From positions 1 through 64,000 of the forward strand of contig JAKVBG010000017.1 in assembly GCA_022447605.1 (NCBI GenBank): a stretch of 64,000 nucleotides of DNA, in the 5' to 3' direction. Under the pieces are notes generated by a model. That model was not told where the DNA came from. It ran no database searches and saw only the letters and a program-made list of their open reading frames with translations. The stretch's first letter is position 1. Every line of letters begins with the position of its first letter. This document shows positions 1 through 8,967 of this stretch, piece after piece. The translations under genes and the position numbers were made by a program. Source of the DNA: Mariniblastus sp. (GTDB lineage: Bacteria > Planctomycetota > Planctomycetia > Pirellulales > Pirellulaceae).

Positions 1-663
1 GGCCGTCTTTTTGAACGCCGCTTCGGCATCGGTTTTCCACTCGGCGTAATCCTCTGTCGACATGACGACAACCTTGAACTTCATCCAGGTATGTTGGGTC
101 CCGCAATACTCGGCGCAGCGTCCCTGGTATACTCCCTCGTTGCTGGCCTCCAGCCAGATGTAGTTGGGATGTCCCGGGATGGCGTCCATTTTCCTGGCCA
201 ATTGCGGCACCCAGAACGAGTGGATCACGTCGGCTGAATCGATCTTGACCCGGACTTTTTTCCCGACCGGAATATGGATTTCGTTGGCGGCAATCACCGG
301 ACTGTCCGTGTAGCGAATTTCCCACCACCACTGGTGACCGATAACGGTCAGCTCGACTTCCGGGTCAGCCTCGGTCGGGTGCACGACCGGCACAGCGTTC
401 ATCGTCAGAATCAATTTAGCGCTGATCACAAAAATCCAGATCAGGATCAGAATCGGGCCCGTCATCCAGAAAATTTCACGCTTGCTGCTGCCAAATTCCT
501 GCTCGGGTACGGCCTTGGACGAACGGCCACGCCACAAGGCGATCGCGATCAAGCCGGTGACAATGATGAAGATCCCAAGGCTGATCAGCACGACCGTTAT
601 GAATAGGTCGTACATCGCCTGGGCTTCGGGGGATTCAGGTTGGAGCAGGGGGAAAATCGACAC
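1..663 (-). CDS. coxB: Cytochrome c oxidase subunit II (3' end cut by window)
   Basis: Subunit II of a haem-copper oxidase, which takes electrons from cytochrome c through the binuclear CuA centre on the outer side of the membrane. The visible 221 residues contain two membrane segments (about 20-44 and 68-87), the aromatic patch GHQWWWEI (109-116) and the full CuA ligand set: H148, then C183, E185, C187, H191 and M194 in CAEYCGTQHTWM. The 3' end lies beyond base 1. A TGA lies 30 nt upstream of the GTG at 663; an in-frame ATG at 615 is the alternative start and would drop 16 residues. Other oxidase subunits are expected outside the window. Family call is firm; the exact start is not. Confidence 0.93.
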   Translation of the reverse strand, partial: MSIFPLLQPESPEAQAMYDLFITVVLISLGIFIIVTGLIAIALWRGRSSKAVPEQEFGSSKREIFWMTGPILILIWIFVISAKLILTMNAVPVVHPTEADPEVELTVIGHQWWWEIRYTDSPVIAANEIHIPVGKKVRVKIDSADVIHSFWVPQLARKMDAIPGHPNYIWLEASNEGVYQGRCAEYCGTQHTWMKFKVVVMSTEDYAEWKTDAEAAFKKTA

Positions 664-1038
664 GACGAATTTGCAGAAATAAGATCAACATTCGCGCTAA
701 GAACGATCCGCAACGTTCTTGTCATACAGCATTAGAACAGCAAAAACCCGGCATACAAGTCAAGGAAGAAGGTGATCGTTTGTTTTCTATGTAGATTCGT
801 AGAGTGAGGATCGTTTTTTTCTGCTTTTGATGGTTGGGCCATATTGCCTAGGTCGGTCTTGCCGATGGACTATTTGAAATGTCTTTTTGAGATGCCATGA
901 TTCAATCAGTCGAGAGTGCACCTGCCACACCTACCACCATTGATCGATTTAGATCAACCGGTTGTGACGCCAGCCATGGGTGGTCAAAGCAGTGGGCATG
1001 GATCGTGGGACCGAGGTCGGTTGTTGCACTCGGGAGAT
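664..1038. other. Intergenic region, no gene supported
   Basis: 375 bp between coxB and the upstream minus-strand secreted protein gene. Apart from the inverted repeat next to coxB, it has AT-rich stretches (about 720-850) suitable for a coxB promoter. Short ORFs on both strands here have no recognisable features. Confidence 0.5.
699..720. other. 7-bp inverted repeat upstream of coxB
   Basis: AAGAACG and CGTTCTT separated by 8 nt, lying about 36 nt ahead of the coxB GTG. It could form a leader hairpin or be a protein-binding site. Only the symmetry is seen. Confidence 0.4.
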
Positions 1039-1389
1039 TTACCAAGGCGCCCAATAGATCCCGTTTCCACGGAAGCCGATATCCCCATTGGGAACACCGA
1101 GGTTGTAGAAGTGGCTGGAGTGGAAGCCCCCGATGTACTTGGGGAGCGGTGACGCCGGGCTGGCATAATAGTCGGACCAGGCGCGACTCTCTGCCGACTG
1201 ATGGTCTTCCAGTAGCCACCGCAGTGGCTTTCGGTGGGTTTTCTGTTTCGCCGTTGACCGTGAAAGGGAGTGGCGCTGTCCCTGGACCGAGTGGTTGCTT
1301 TTTTTGAACGGCCGAAAACGTTGCGCCTGACAGTCGGTGGCCATCAGGATAGCAATTAGGAACAACAGGATGGATGCAATACGAACCAT
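1039..1389 (-). CDS. Small secreted protein of unknown function
   Basis: 116 residues: a signal peptide (hydrophobic 3-18, likely cleavage after CQA at about 20-22), a basic low-complexity middle, and a conserved-looking C-terminus. The C-terminus runs from YIGGFHSSHFYNLG through VPNGDIGFRGNGIY to the final APW. This ending, with Gly-Asp-x-Gly-x-Arg-Gly spacing, resembles small exported proteins seen repeatedly in planctomycete genomes (from memory, not searched). No catalytic motif is visible. A GGAG about 12 nt upstream could be the ribosome site. It is transcribed alone. Confidence 0.7.
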   Translation of the reverse strand: MVRIASILLFLIAILMATDCQAQRFRPFKKSNHSVQGQRHSLSRSTAKQKTHRKPLRWLLEDHQSAESRAWSDYYASPASPLPKYIGGFHSSHFYNLGVPNGDIGFRGNGIYWAPW

Positions 1390-1757
1390 GAACCGGTCTC
1401 CAGTTTTAATACAGGCTTTGCCCTGCGGGCCTTGTTGTTTTTTCGGTTCGCGGACATGCGAACCGGCGGGTGGAACATTAAATTTTGTGTCGAAATAAAA
1501 TTACCGATCGGTTGATTGTGTCAAAGCCGACAAACGTAAAAACCCGACCTGGATAGCACGGTGTCGATCGGATGGATAACCGTTTTTGCCGGAAGTTTCT
1601 GGTGAGATGAAATCGTTTTGCTGGTCGGTTGTCCCGGCCGTCGGGTTGGGCACCACTGGTTCGTTTGCGAACAAGATGTTACCGTTCTGCTGGATCCGGG
1701 GTCGCGCCTGCTGCCAACCCCGGCCATGGCCCAATCGTCTTAAACCGGATTGTCAGA
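1390..1757. other. Divergent intergenic region with a hairpin
   Basis: 368 bp between divergently transcribed genes. It holds an 8-bp perfect stem (1444-1451 with 1458-1465, 6-nt loop GGACAT) inside the probable leader of the minus-strand secreted protein. An AT-rich patch (about 1475-1505) may carry promoters. A 77-residue minus-strand ORF here has no recognisable character and is not called. Confidence 0.45.
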
Positions 1758-2543
1758 ATGAAAATTGCCAGAACGATACCAGCTTCGGTGGGATTGTGGA
1801 TGCTCTGTCCTCTGTTGGTTTCTGCCGTGGAGGATGATTACCCCTGGGGGCGGATTGAACTGAAGCCGACAGCGGTCGAATTCCATCTCAAGAACGCTGA
1901 AAGTCAATCCGAATTGGAGGTGCCCAGATTGCAGAATCCGGTGACCAAAGTGTTCCTGAAATCGGATCCGCAGCAACCGTCGTTACGTTTGAAGCCGGGT
2001 GTGAAGACCTGGCAAATCAAGTTGCCAAAAAATGTCCAGGGGCCAGCGGTGATCGTGATGGAAACGGTCGGTCCGCCCAGACTGAATAGGGAACCCGTGA
2101 TTTACAGCCCGGCCGCCGAGGGTGAGGTGGTTCTGCCAGCCCACGGGGCGGTGGTGCATGGTGAAAAACTGCGATATGAACCTCAGCCTCACAAGAACAC
2201 GGTCGGCTATTGGCAGAACGAAAAGGATTGGTGTGAATGGAAAGTTTCTTTGCCTGCGAAGAAGAAGTACGACGTCTATATCTTGCAAGGGTGTGGCGAA
2301 GGGCATGGAGGATCGACTGTGAAGGTGATTGCCGGCGATCAGAATTTGGAATTCGAGGTGGAAGACACAGGGCATTTTCAGAACTTTCGGGAGCGCCGGG
2401 TTGGCACACTGGAAATGGGTCCCTCGAATGTGGGGTCCGCGTTTTTCCCGGAAACGATCAAGCTGGTGCCGGTCCATAAAGCAAAAGGCGCCGTGATGGA
2501 TGTTCGGCAGCTGCGCCTGGTGCCCGTCAAGGCGAAAGAGTGA
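1758..2543 (+). CDS. Secreted protein with carbohydrate-binding-like C-terminal domain
   Basis: 261 residues from the ATG at 1758 (an upstream extension to 1629 would precede the signal peptide and looks non-coding). The N-terminus MKIARTIPASVGLWMLCPLL is a signal peptide ending near SAVE. The N-terminal half looks like a beta-rich domain. The C-terminal half (about 140-255), with the motifs YWQNEKDWCEW, ILQGCGEGHGGSTV and DTGHFQNF and the ending VMDVRQLRLVPV, matches the non-catalytic sugar-binding-like module found at the end of many planctomycete fucosidases and sulfatases (DUF5077/CBM-like, from memory). No glycosidase catalytic domain is attached, so a binding role outside the cytoplasm is inferred. 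Confidence 0.72.
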   Translation: MKIARTIPASVGLWMLCPLLVSAVEDDYPWGRIELKPTAVEFHLKNAESQSELEVPRLQNPVTKVFLKSDPQQPSLRLKPGVKTWQIKLPKNVQGPAVIVMETVGPPRLNREPVIYSPAAEGEVVLPAHGAVVHGEKLRYEPQPHKNTVGYWQNEKDWCEWKVSLPAKKKYDVYILQGCGEGHGGSTVKVIAGDQNLEFEVEDTGHFQNFRERRVGTLEMGPSNVGSAFFPETIKLVPVHKAKGAVMDVRQLRLVPVKAKE

Positions 2544-2552
2544 CGTTGGGCA

Positions 2553-3365
2553 TCACCTCTTCTCAGCAACTTTTTTTAACTGCAGCCTCGAGCGGAGGAA
2601 TTGGTGATCGGCCGTGAATAATCGCCGGAAGCTTAACAGTACCGAACCGGCAGTTCCCAGCGCGGTGGCCGAGGCAACCAGAAACATGATAGCGATCTGG
2701 TACTTGACCGCTTCGGCCGGCTCGACGCCTGCCAGTAATTGACCCGTCATCATGCCGGGCAGACTGACCAGGCCGACGATCATCATCGAATTGATGATGG
2801 GGGTCATGCCGGTCTGCAGGGCGTGGCGGATCGGTCCCGCAATCGCTTCCCAACGTGTTGCTCCCAGGGTCAACATCGTCTCGATTTCATCATGCCGTGT
2901 GTAGGCAGTTTCGGTAAAGCTGTTGAGACCGACCGAGATACCGGTGAGGGTGTTGCCCAGCATCATCCCCATCAAGGGGATGGCGTATTGCGGTTGGTAC
3001 CATTGGTCGATCCCGTTGAGGACGACAAACAGGGCAAAGGCCGTGATCGCCCAGGAGCTGACCCAGACCGACAGGATCGTATCCAGCCAGATGCCCGGGT
3101 AGCGTCGCTGATTTCTCTGCACGGCCGTGATGCCGGCAATCATCGTCATGATCGCCAGGATCCCGATCACCACGTACCATTGGTCAAATTGAAAAACGGA
3201 TTGCAGGATCAGCCCGATCAACAACAGTTGGACGATCGTTCGCAGGGAGGCGACCAGCAGAGAACGTTCCAGTCCCAATCGTAACCAGATCGAAATGGCT
3301 GCATTGACCAGGATTAGCAGGGAGGCAAATCCGACTTGCAGGTAGCTCAGTTGCAGGTAGTCCAT
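2553..3365 (-). CDS. fetB: ABC transporter permease, FetB family
   Basis: 270 residues with about seven membrane helices. It fits the UPF0014/FetB family, whose E. coli member exports iron with FetA. Diagnostic stretches include YAIPLMGMMLGNTLTGIS and MTLGATRWEAIAGPIRHALQ, the latter in the loop that probably contacts the ATPase, followed by SLPGMMTGQLLAG. It starts 6 nt after the ATPase gene ends, so the two form an operon. It is convergent with the upstream secreted protein (9 bp between stops). Iron export or metal-stress tolerance is the expected role; the substrate is not shown by the sequence. Confidence 0.9.
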   Translation of the reverse strand: MDYLQLSYLQVGFASLLILVNAAISIWLRLGLERSLLVASLRTIVQLLLIGLILQSVFQFDQWYVVIGILAIMTMIAGITAVQRNQRRYPGIWLDTILSVWVSSWAITAFALFVVLNGIDQWYQPQYAIPLMGMMLGNTLTGISVGLNSFTETAYTRHDEIETMLTLGATRWEAIAGPIRHALQTGMTPIINSMMIVGLVSLPGMMTGQLLAGVEPAEAVKYQIAIMFLVASATALGTAGSVLLSFRRLFTADHQFLRSRLQLKKVAEKR

Positions 3366-3371
3366 CTGATT

Positions 3372-4067
3372 TCACTCACCCCTCGGGTTCGGCTCAGGAG
3401 GGCTGAGTCGCCCCGCGTCCACCCGGTACAGCGTATCGCAGATCCGCTCGGCCTGGTTCATCGAGTGGGTGATCCAGACCAGGGCGGCTTGCTGTTTCGC
3501 TGCTTCGAACCAGCAGTCGACAAGCTGTTCGACCGAGGCCGTCAGCCCTTCGTCCAGGGCGGCTGTCGGCTCATCCAGCAGGAGGACCTGCGGGTCGAGT
3601 TGGATCGCCCGCAACAGGGCCACGATCTGCATTTCTCCACCCGAGAGATTTTCGTGATTCTTGGACAGGAAAGAGGCATCACGTCCCAGCGTTTCAAGCC
3701 ACTTCATGATCTTCTGCCGGTCATAATTTCGACCGGCATTCGATTTCAATTGAAAGGGCAATTGCAGGTTGGACTCGACGGTTCCCTCGAATAGGACGGG
3801 TCGCTGGGGCAGGTAGACAACGTCCGTGCGGTAGGGGGGCACCTGGTTGCCATGAACCGTCTGGCCGAGGAAGCGCAGTTCCCCACTTTGAACCGGGTCC
3901 AGAGCTGCCAGCGAGCGGAGCAGCAAGGTCTTGCCGGAACCCGATTTTCCCACGATAGCCAGCCGGTCACCCGGGAAGACGTCCAGGCGAGTGGGAGCCA
4001 ACAGGATCTCGCCGTCGCTCGTCCGTCGCGACAGATCTTCGATCCCGATGATGGGTGTAGCATTCAT
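3372..4067 (-). CDS. fetA: ABC transporter ATP-binding protein, FetA-like
   Basis: 231 residues, a complete ABC ATPase: Walker A GKSGSGKT (40-47), Q-loop in YLPQRP (Q88), signature LSGGEMQ (141-147), Walker B VLLLDEP (161-167) and the H-loop in WITHS. First gene of a two-gene operon with the FetB-type permease, which makes export of iron or a related metal the likely function. No periplasmic binding protein is adjacent, as expected for an exporter. Confidence 0.9.
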   Translation of the reverse strand: MNATPIIGIEDLSRRTSDGEILLAPTRLDVFPGDRLAIVGKSGSGKTLLLRSLAALDPVQSGELRFLGQTVHGNQVPPYRTDVVYLPQRPVLFEGTVESNLQLPFQLKSNAGRNYDRQKIMKWLETLGRDASFLSKNHENLSGGEMQIVALLRAIQLDPQVLLLDEPTAALDEGLTASVEQLVDCWFEAAKQQAALVWITHSMNQAERICDTLYRVDAGRLSPPEPNPRGE

Positions 4068-4122
4068 GGGTTCAACGCGGTGAGTTCGGAGCGAGTCTGT
4101 ACCTGCCTGAAGTTCCCGGCGC

Positions 4123-5751
4123 TCAAAAGTCTCTCAGGATTTCAACGGCCGCATTCCGACCACAGGCGCCCATCACACCCCCTCCGGGGTGGCTGGCCGC
4201 ACCACAGAGATAGATGCCTTTGATAGGACAACGGTGATCGGCCCATCCCGGGATCGGCCTCATCAGGAACAGTTGATTGAAATTCATGGCCCCCTGCATG
4301 ATATTTCCGCCCGTGATGCCATAGACCCGTTCCAGGTCGAGGGGGCTGAGGACTTGTCGATGCTCGATCGCGTCGGGGACATTCGGAGCGTACTCAGCCA
4401 GTACCTCGATGCACCGATCCCCAAAGCTCTCCTTGATATCATCCCAGTGCAGTCCGGGCGCCAGATTGTAGGGTGCATACTGCACAAACATCGACATGAT
4501 ATGTTTGCCCTCGGGCGCAATCGTCTTGTCGACGCTGGTCGGCAGAGTGATCTCCAGGATCGGCGTTTCGCTCGGCTTGCCGTACTTGGCATCGTCGTAT
4601 CCCTTTTCCACGACTTCCAAGGTTTCGCCGATATGAATGGTGCCCCGGTGCTGGGGCCCAATTTCGTTGGACGGCAGGCAGGTGAACTGGGGTGGTTCGG
4701 AGAGGGCGACATTGATCTTGGCCGAGGCGGAGGAATAATCGATGCGGGAGATCGCGTCGCGGAATTCCACCGGGAACTGACTGGGCGAAACCAGCTTCTC
4801 AAAGGTGACGTGGGCGTCGGCGCTGGAGGCCACGACGCTCGATTCGATGAATGTGCCGTCGGCAAGGGTGACACCCTTGGCCACACCCTGCTCAACCGAT
4901 ATCTCCTGGACATCGGCTTCGGTAATGATGTCAACCTTCAAGTCCCGGCAGGCCGCCGCCAGCGATTCGGCCAGGCCTCCCATGCCCCCCTGGACGTAAC
5001 CCCAGACGCCACGAGCACCACCCGCTTCTCCCATCACATGATGCAGTAGAACGTAGGCGGTTCCCGGGGCCGATATTGAGGAGAACGCGCCGATTACGGC
5101 ATCGGTGGCCAAGGTTGCCTTGAGCACCTCGGTCTCAAACCAACGTTCCAGGATTGGCCGAGCGGCACCGGTCAACAGTTCCATTGCCTCGGGCAGCGAC
5201 TCCCCTAGCGACTTGAGGGTCGACTGCATCTTCCAAGCCTTTTGCATGTCTCGCATCTTTTTGCCGAGACCAATCTTTCTCAGGCCCTTGGAAATGGGCA
5301 GGATATCGGGTGCTGTCTGCGACAAGGTCGGTTCCAGAACAGCTGCCACTTTTTCCAGTAAGGATTCGTAGCGTGGAAAGGCCTCGGCATCTTTCTGGCT
5401 GAACTTGCCGATCTGTTCACGGTTCTGCTTTTCATCGGGCCCCAGCAGCAAGTGCCGACCATCCTTCATCGGTGTAAACGAAGAGGGGTTGCGGGGAAGA
5501 ATCTTCAGCCCGTATTCCTTCAGTTTCAGGTCGCGCATGATCTCGGGAAGGAACAGGCTGATCACGTAGGAGGCTGTGGAGACCTTGTAGCCAGGCCACA
5601 GTTCCTCGGTTACCGAGCAACCGCCAATCACGTGGCGCCGTTCCAGTACGCAGACAGATTTTCCGGCCTTGGCCAGGTAGGCTGCCGTGACCAGTCCATT
5701 GTGTCCGGCACCGACAATCACGCAGTCGTATTTTGATTTGGGTTGGTTCAT
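4123..5751 (-). CDS. Phytoene-desaturase-like FAD-dependent oxidoreductase
   Basis: 542 residues. The N-terminal dinucleotide-binding motif VIVGAGHNGLVTAAYLAKAG (11-30) is followed by an acidic residue ending the second strand (VLERR), and a second FAD segment lies at the C-terminus (IKGIYLCGAASHPGGGVMGA). Overall layout matches the large phytoene dehydrogenase/PYROXD2-like family (NAD(P)/FAD-dependent; COG1233). In these proteins the substrate is often a carotenoid or unknown. No carotenoid genes are adjacent, so the substrate is open. The gene ends 55 nt before the FetAB operon starts and points the same way, so co-transcription is possible. Confidence 0.88.
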   Translation of the reverse strand: MNQPKSKYDCVIVGAGHNGLVTAAYLAKAGKSVCVLERRHVIGGCSVTEELWPGYKVSTASYVISLFLPEIMRDLKLKEYGLKILPRNPSSFTPMKDGRHLLLGPDEKQNREQIGKFSQKDAEAFPRYESLLEKVAAVLEPTLSQTAPDILPISKGLRKIGLGKKMRDMQKAWKMQSTLKSLGESLPEAMELLTGAARPILERWFETEVLKATLATDAVIGAFSSISAPGTAYVLLHHVMGEAGGARGVWGYVQGGMGGLAESLAAACRDLKVDIITEADVQEISVEQGVAKGVTLADGTFIESSVVASSADAHVTFEKLVSPSQFPVEFRDAISRIDYSSASAKINVALSEPPQFTCLPSNEIGPQHRGTIHIGETLEVVEKGYDDAKYGKPSETPILEITLPTSVDKTIAPEGKHIMSMFVQYAPYNLAPGLHWDDIKESFGDRCIEVLAEYAPNVPDAIEHRQVLSPLDLERVYGITGGNIMQGAMNFNQLFLMRPIPGWADHRCPIKGIYLCGAASHPGGGVMGACGRNAAVEILRDF

Positions 5752-6087
5752 TGTGTTTCTTCAGGGGTAAGTGTCTGCGCCCAACTTAGGCGAAAGACCT
5801 GCGAATGCAAATAGGCTGCCCGGGCCGGTTTCCATTTTTTGTCATGGTCGCGGGACATCTTGGTTCCGCCGGTCGAACGGATGTCCCGGTTCGACCGGAC
5901 CGGCCGGAGGGGAAAAGGCCTGAGCGGTCGCACTGGCAGGCCCGTTGGCCGGGCCATGGGCGCGGGTGGCTGTTTTGCAGTCTTTCGTCGTTTCGACTAC
6001 GATCAGGGCTGTCGACGTCAAGCAAGGCAGGGTGCTGGAACCGAAGTTGATTTGATGGTCAAGGTAGAGACTGCTCCGGGGAACCGT
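5752..6087. other. Divergent intergenic region
   Basis: 336 bp between the flavoprotein and the stress-protein gene. It contains two overlapping inverted repeats (5851-5898, listed separately) and a further 6-bp arm pair GGCCCG/CGGGCC around 5939-5956. The stress-protein reading frame stays open upstream to 5839, but the extension is Arg/Gly-rich and unlike the family, so it is treated as non-coding. Confidence 0.5.
5851..5898. promoter_or_regulatory. Two overlapping, mutually exclusive stem-loops
   Basis: CGGGACATC (5851-5859) is a perfect 9-bp complement of GATGTCCCG (5880-5888). CCGGTCGAAC (5869-5878) is a perfect 10-bp complement of GTTCGACCGG (5889-5898). The arms interleave as A-B-A'-B' with no spacer between A' and B', so only one stem can form at a time. 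It lies in the divergent promoter region, about 190 nt before the stress-protein ATG. It may be an RNA switch in a leader or paired operator sites; function is inferred. Confidence 0.5.
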
Positions 6088-6522
6088 ATGAACACGTTTA
6101 CATCCAAGACGATTATCGTTCCCTGGGATTTCTCAGAGACCTCCCGGCAGGCACTCAACAAGGCGGTGGAGATTGCCGGTTCGTCGGCCCAGGTCAAGGT
6201 GGTCCATGTGACCCCCTACCCCGACACGATTGAGCCCAGCATGATCTGGGGTGACTACGACGAAAACGATATCAGGAGCAACCTGAAAACCAGCTTCTTT
6301 GCCAGCGTTTCCCAGGCGGACTATCCCGGGCTGGAGTTTTTTGCCGTGTTCGGTAGCCCCGGTAGTGAGATCGCGGACTTCGCCGAAAAGCACGACGCCG
6401 GGCTGATTGTTATCTCGTCTCACGGACAGACCCGTCTGGAGCGTTTCCTGATCGGTTCGGTGGCGGAGCGGGTGATTCGCCTGGCGCATTGTCCGGTCCT
6501 GGTCCTGCGTCCCGGCTGCTAG
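6088..6522 (+). CDS. Universal stress protein, UspA family
   Basis: 144 residues from ATG 6088, preceded by GGGGAA at a suitable distance. Single Usp domain: IIVPWDFSETSRQALNKAVE at the start, VKVVHVTPYP in the second strand, and IVISSHGQTRLERFLIGSVA near the end, closing with CPVLVLRPG. The usual ATP-binding Gly pattern (G-x2-G-x9-G-S) keeps the first Gly and the final GS, but the second Gly is Arg (HGQTR), so ATP binding is uncertain. A GTP-less, soluble stress-response role is known for the family. Convergent with the following gene. Confidence 0.9.
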   Translation: MNTFTSKTIIVPWDFSETSRQALNKAVEIAGSSAQVKVVHVTPYPDTIEPSMIWGDYDENDIRSNLKTSFFASVSQADYPGLEFFAVFGSPGSEIADFAEKHDAGLIVISSHGQTRLERFLIGSVAERVIRLAHCPVLVLRPGC

Positions 6523-6540
6523 GAGTTGATGGGTGGCCCG

Positions 6541-8967
6541 CTAATCCGGTTGGCCCTTGGCGCTCGGCAGCGGAAGGGACAAATCGGTCATCAGCGGGAG
6601 ATGGTCGGAGGCTTCCTGGGCGAGGCGGCTGGTAATCACCTGACAGTTCATCGGCTGAGCTGCCGAATTGACAAAGATATGGTCCAGCCGGGTGACGGGC
6701 CGGGGACTGAAGTACGTCGATTGATGCCGGGCCCTTCCGGTCGACGTTTCCACGTCCAGCATTTTGCCTGCCAGGTAGCGGTAGGCCGCCGAGGCCGGAC
6801 GGGCGTTGAAGTCACCGCACAGGACTACCGGCCCGAGCGCCTCGGCCGGTTGCACCCAATCCTTATACAACTCCTCGACCTGTCGCAACTGTTCCTTGGG
6901 ATAGATACTCAGATGGGCGCTGATCACTTGCAGGCAGGTGCCTGGTTCGATCTCGACCTGCACCCACACGGCGCCCCGCTTGGAGCGACTTTCCTGTTGT
7001 TGATGCAAACCTTCGGCGCGGACCAGCTGCAGGGGGAAATGGGTCAGGATCGCGTTGCCAAACCGTTCACCTTCGATGTGCCAGGCGGGATGGAAGTGGA
7101 AATTCATGTCCAGTGATTCGGCGATTTGTCTGGCCTGGTCCTGGTGGCCGGACCGCTTCCGGTTGACGTCCAGTTCCTGCAGACAGATCACGTCCGCGCC
7201 GGTTTGGGAAAGAACACGGGCAATCCTCTCGGGCGCCAGTTCGCCGTCCATCCCGACGCAGGCGTGGATGTTGTAGGTCAGCACACGAACATTTCCGGGG
7301 TCCGTGGGGCGTTGCCGGAGCGTGGCCCGGCCTTGGCCACTGCTGCCGAGGAACTGTTCGACGACCTGTCGCAGCTGGAGCGGGCGCAGGTAAGGTGCCC
7401 CATCGTTTTCCAGGTGCACATCACAGGGCAGCAGGGCGAATCCACCGGTCGCTTCGACCGACGGCCCATTGTTGGTGGTATCCTGTTGACCAAAGCTGAC
7501 AGCTGGCGAGGATCGGTCCCAACCGACGAGCAACAGGTCACCGGCGTCCGGCTGATTGGCCAATTCGATCAGATCATTCGGCAGGTCGGCGAGGAAGGGG
7601 TGGTCGGCACCAAACAGGTCAGATGCCTGGGCAGGTAAATCGCAGGGACCCGAGCTGGTGAAGACCTTGGCGGCCTGTGGCCCATCAGTGACCACCACCA
7701 TCGGGACCCGTTTTTCTTTTACCAGTTGTTGGGCCAGTTCATACCGGTACGGTCCGGGGGTATCGCCCAGCAGGTAGACAAATGCGAGGGAGCCGGCCGT
7801 GACCACCTGCACGTCCGCCGAACGGGACGTGGTGTCACTGTCGGGCACGCCGACCAGGAACCGTTCCAATCCACGAATTCCAAGCCAGCTCGCTCGACTC
7901 GGAATTTTCCCCGCTGCAGGTGGTTCGTCGAGCGCAGTGGCAGTCGGTTCGGATGAACGGATCAGATCATTCAGCGCCTGTTGGATCGATTCACCCCACA
8001 ACGCCTGGTACGGTCGCGTCGAGCCGAGGCCGTTTCCCGAGTATATCCAGATGTCGTATTCACGGCCGGCGCTACGGTGGGCCGACTGCCATAAACGCCG
8101 GATGGCGCGGTCCATTCCCTTCAGCGTCCAATGGGCGAAGCGGGAAGAGGGGCCCCGCTGCCGTGCCTGCTCGTCATATCCAAGGAGACTCAGGTGAATC
8201 ACCGGCAAGCCTCGGGCCGCATCATTGCTGGCCCCGGCTACCACGAGTTCTCGCATGAATACGACCACCAAGGCGCGTGCCAGAATGGTTGACAGTTCGT
8301 GCCACAAACCGTGTCGCATCGTTTCACCACGCAGCCGGGCGCCCAGGACGAGAACCAGTTCCACCATCATCAGGCCGAACGTTCGCAGGAAGATGCCGGC
8401 GTGGATCAGGATGACCAGCAGGATGCGGAAAGGGTTGATCGTTACGAAAAAGTCATCCCAGCCGAGGCGCGTTGCGCAGAAATGGGATTCTTCTGCTCCC
8501 CCACCAAAGATATTGCAGAACGAGCTCCCCCCTTTCAGCAGGCCATCCCGCTCTTGCTGCAGACGCTCTTCGACTTGCAGGGCAACGTCGTGGCGGTACA
8601 TGCGAGCGAGTTCCCCGCTTCGATGATCCCGGAATCCGGAACCGGGCACGGCCGATTTTCGGCCATAGAAAAGCTCGGCCTGAACGGCGGAGGTGGTGGC
8701 GGGCAACCCGGAGTAGAGTGAGTGGAGTTGATAGTTCTCTTTCTGGGCGAGCTGTTCCAGGAAAGGCATCTGGCCGGAATTCAATGCCCGTTCCAGTTGT
8801 TCCCGGCTGAGTCCGTCTACCTCAATCAGGATCAGCCCGGGCAAGACCGGGTTTTTTTCCGGTGAGGAGAGACCGAGCAGTCGAACGGCCCATTCATTGC
8901 GAGCAACGGCACGTCGGACGGATTTCCAGATCCGTGTTAGCGTGGTGACTCGGATTGGGTCTTTCAT
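6541..8967 (-). CDS. Fusion of an alkaline-phosphatase-fold phosphodiesterase and an EEP hydrolase
   Basis: 808 residues from ATG 8967 (an in-frame GTG at 8982 is possible). The N-terminal half is a phosphodiesterase/nucleotide-pyrophosphatase-like domain. It begins LILIEVDGLSREQLERAL, has the PATTSAVQ segment where the nucleophile Thr/Ser would sit, and later a GYDEQARQRGPSS...MDRAIRRL metal-site-like segment. A hydrophobic stretch (about 185-215) could cross or dip into the membrane. The C-terminal quarter (about 560-796) is a complete endonuclease/exonuclease/phosphatase domain: VRVLTYNIHACVG, ICLQELD, SAHLS, LCGDFNARP, RLDHIFVNS and ASDHLPL. Both halves act on phosphoesters, so a lipid- or nucleotide-derived phosphodiester substrate is plausible but unknown. 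Confidence 0.85.
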   Translation of the reverse strand: MKDPIRVTTLTRIWKSVRRAVARNEWAVRLLGLSSPEKNPVLPGLILIEVDGLSREQLERALNSGQMPFLEQLAQKENYQLHSLYSGLPATTSAVQAELFYGRKSAVPGSGFRDHRSGELARMYRHDVALQVEERLQQERDGLLKGGSSFCNIFGGGAEESHFCATRLGWDDFFVTINPFRILLVILIHAGIFLRTFGLMMVELVLVLGARLRGETMRHGLWHELSTILARALVVVFMRELVVAGASNDAARGLPVIHLSLLGYDEQARQRGPSSRFAHWTLKGMDRAIRRLWQSAHRSAGREYDIWIYSGNGLGSTRPYQALWGESIQQALNDLIRSSEPTATALDEPPAAGKIPSRASWLGIRGLERFLVGVPDSDTTSRSADVQVVTAGSLAFVYLLGDTPGPYRYELAQQLVKEKRVPMVVVTDGPQAAKVFTSSGPCDLPAQASDLFGADHPFLADLPNDLIELANQPDAGDLLLVGWDRSSPAVSFGQQDTTNNGPSVEATGGFALLPCDVHLENDGAPYLRPLQLRQVVEQFLGSSGQGRATLRQRPTDPGNVRVLTYNIHACVGMDGELAPERIARVLSQTGADVICLQELDVNRKRSGHQDQARQIAESLDMNFHFHPAWHIEGERFGNAILTHFPLQLVRAEGLHQQQESRSKRGAVWVQVEIEPGTCLQVISAHLSIYPKEQLRQVEELYKDWVQPAEALGPVVLCGDFNARPASAAYRYLAGKMLDVETSTGRARHQSTYFSPRPVTRLDHIFVNSAAQPMNCQVITSRLAQEASDHLPLMTDLSLPLPSAKGQPD

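Noticed and set aside
1501..1734. 77-codon minus-strand ORF
   Set aside because: No similarity or signal; lies in a divergent promoter region.
5851..5898. Simultaneous pseudoknot from both stems
   Set aside because: With no nucleotides between A' and B', the loop could not span a 9-bp stem, so the structures are treated as alternatives.
5839..6087. N-terminal extension of the stress protein
   Set aside because: In-frame, but Arg/Gly-rich, unlike the family, and it contains the overlapping inverted repeats; the start at 6088 has a ribosome site.
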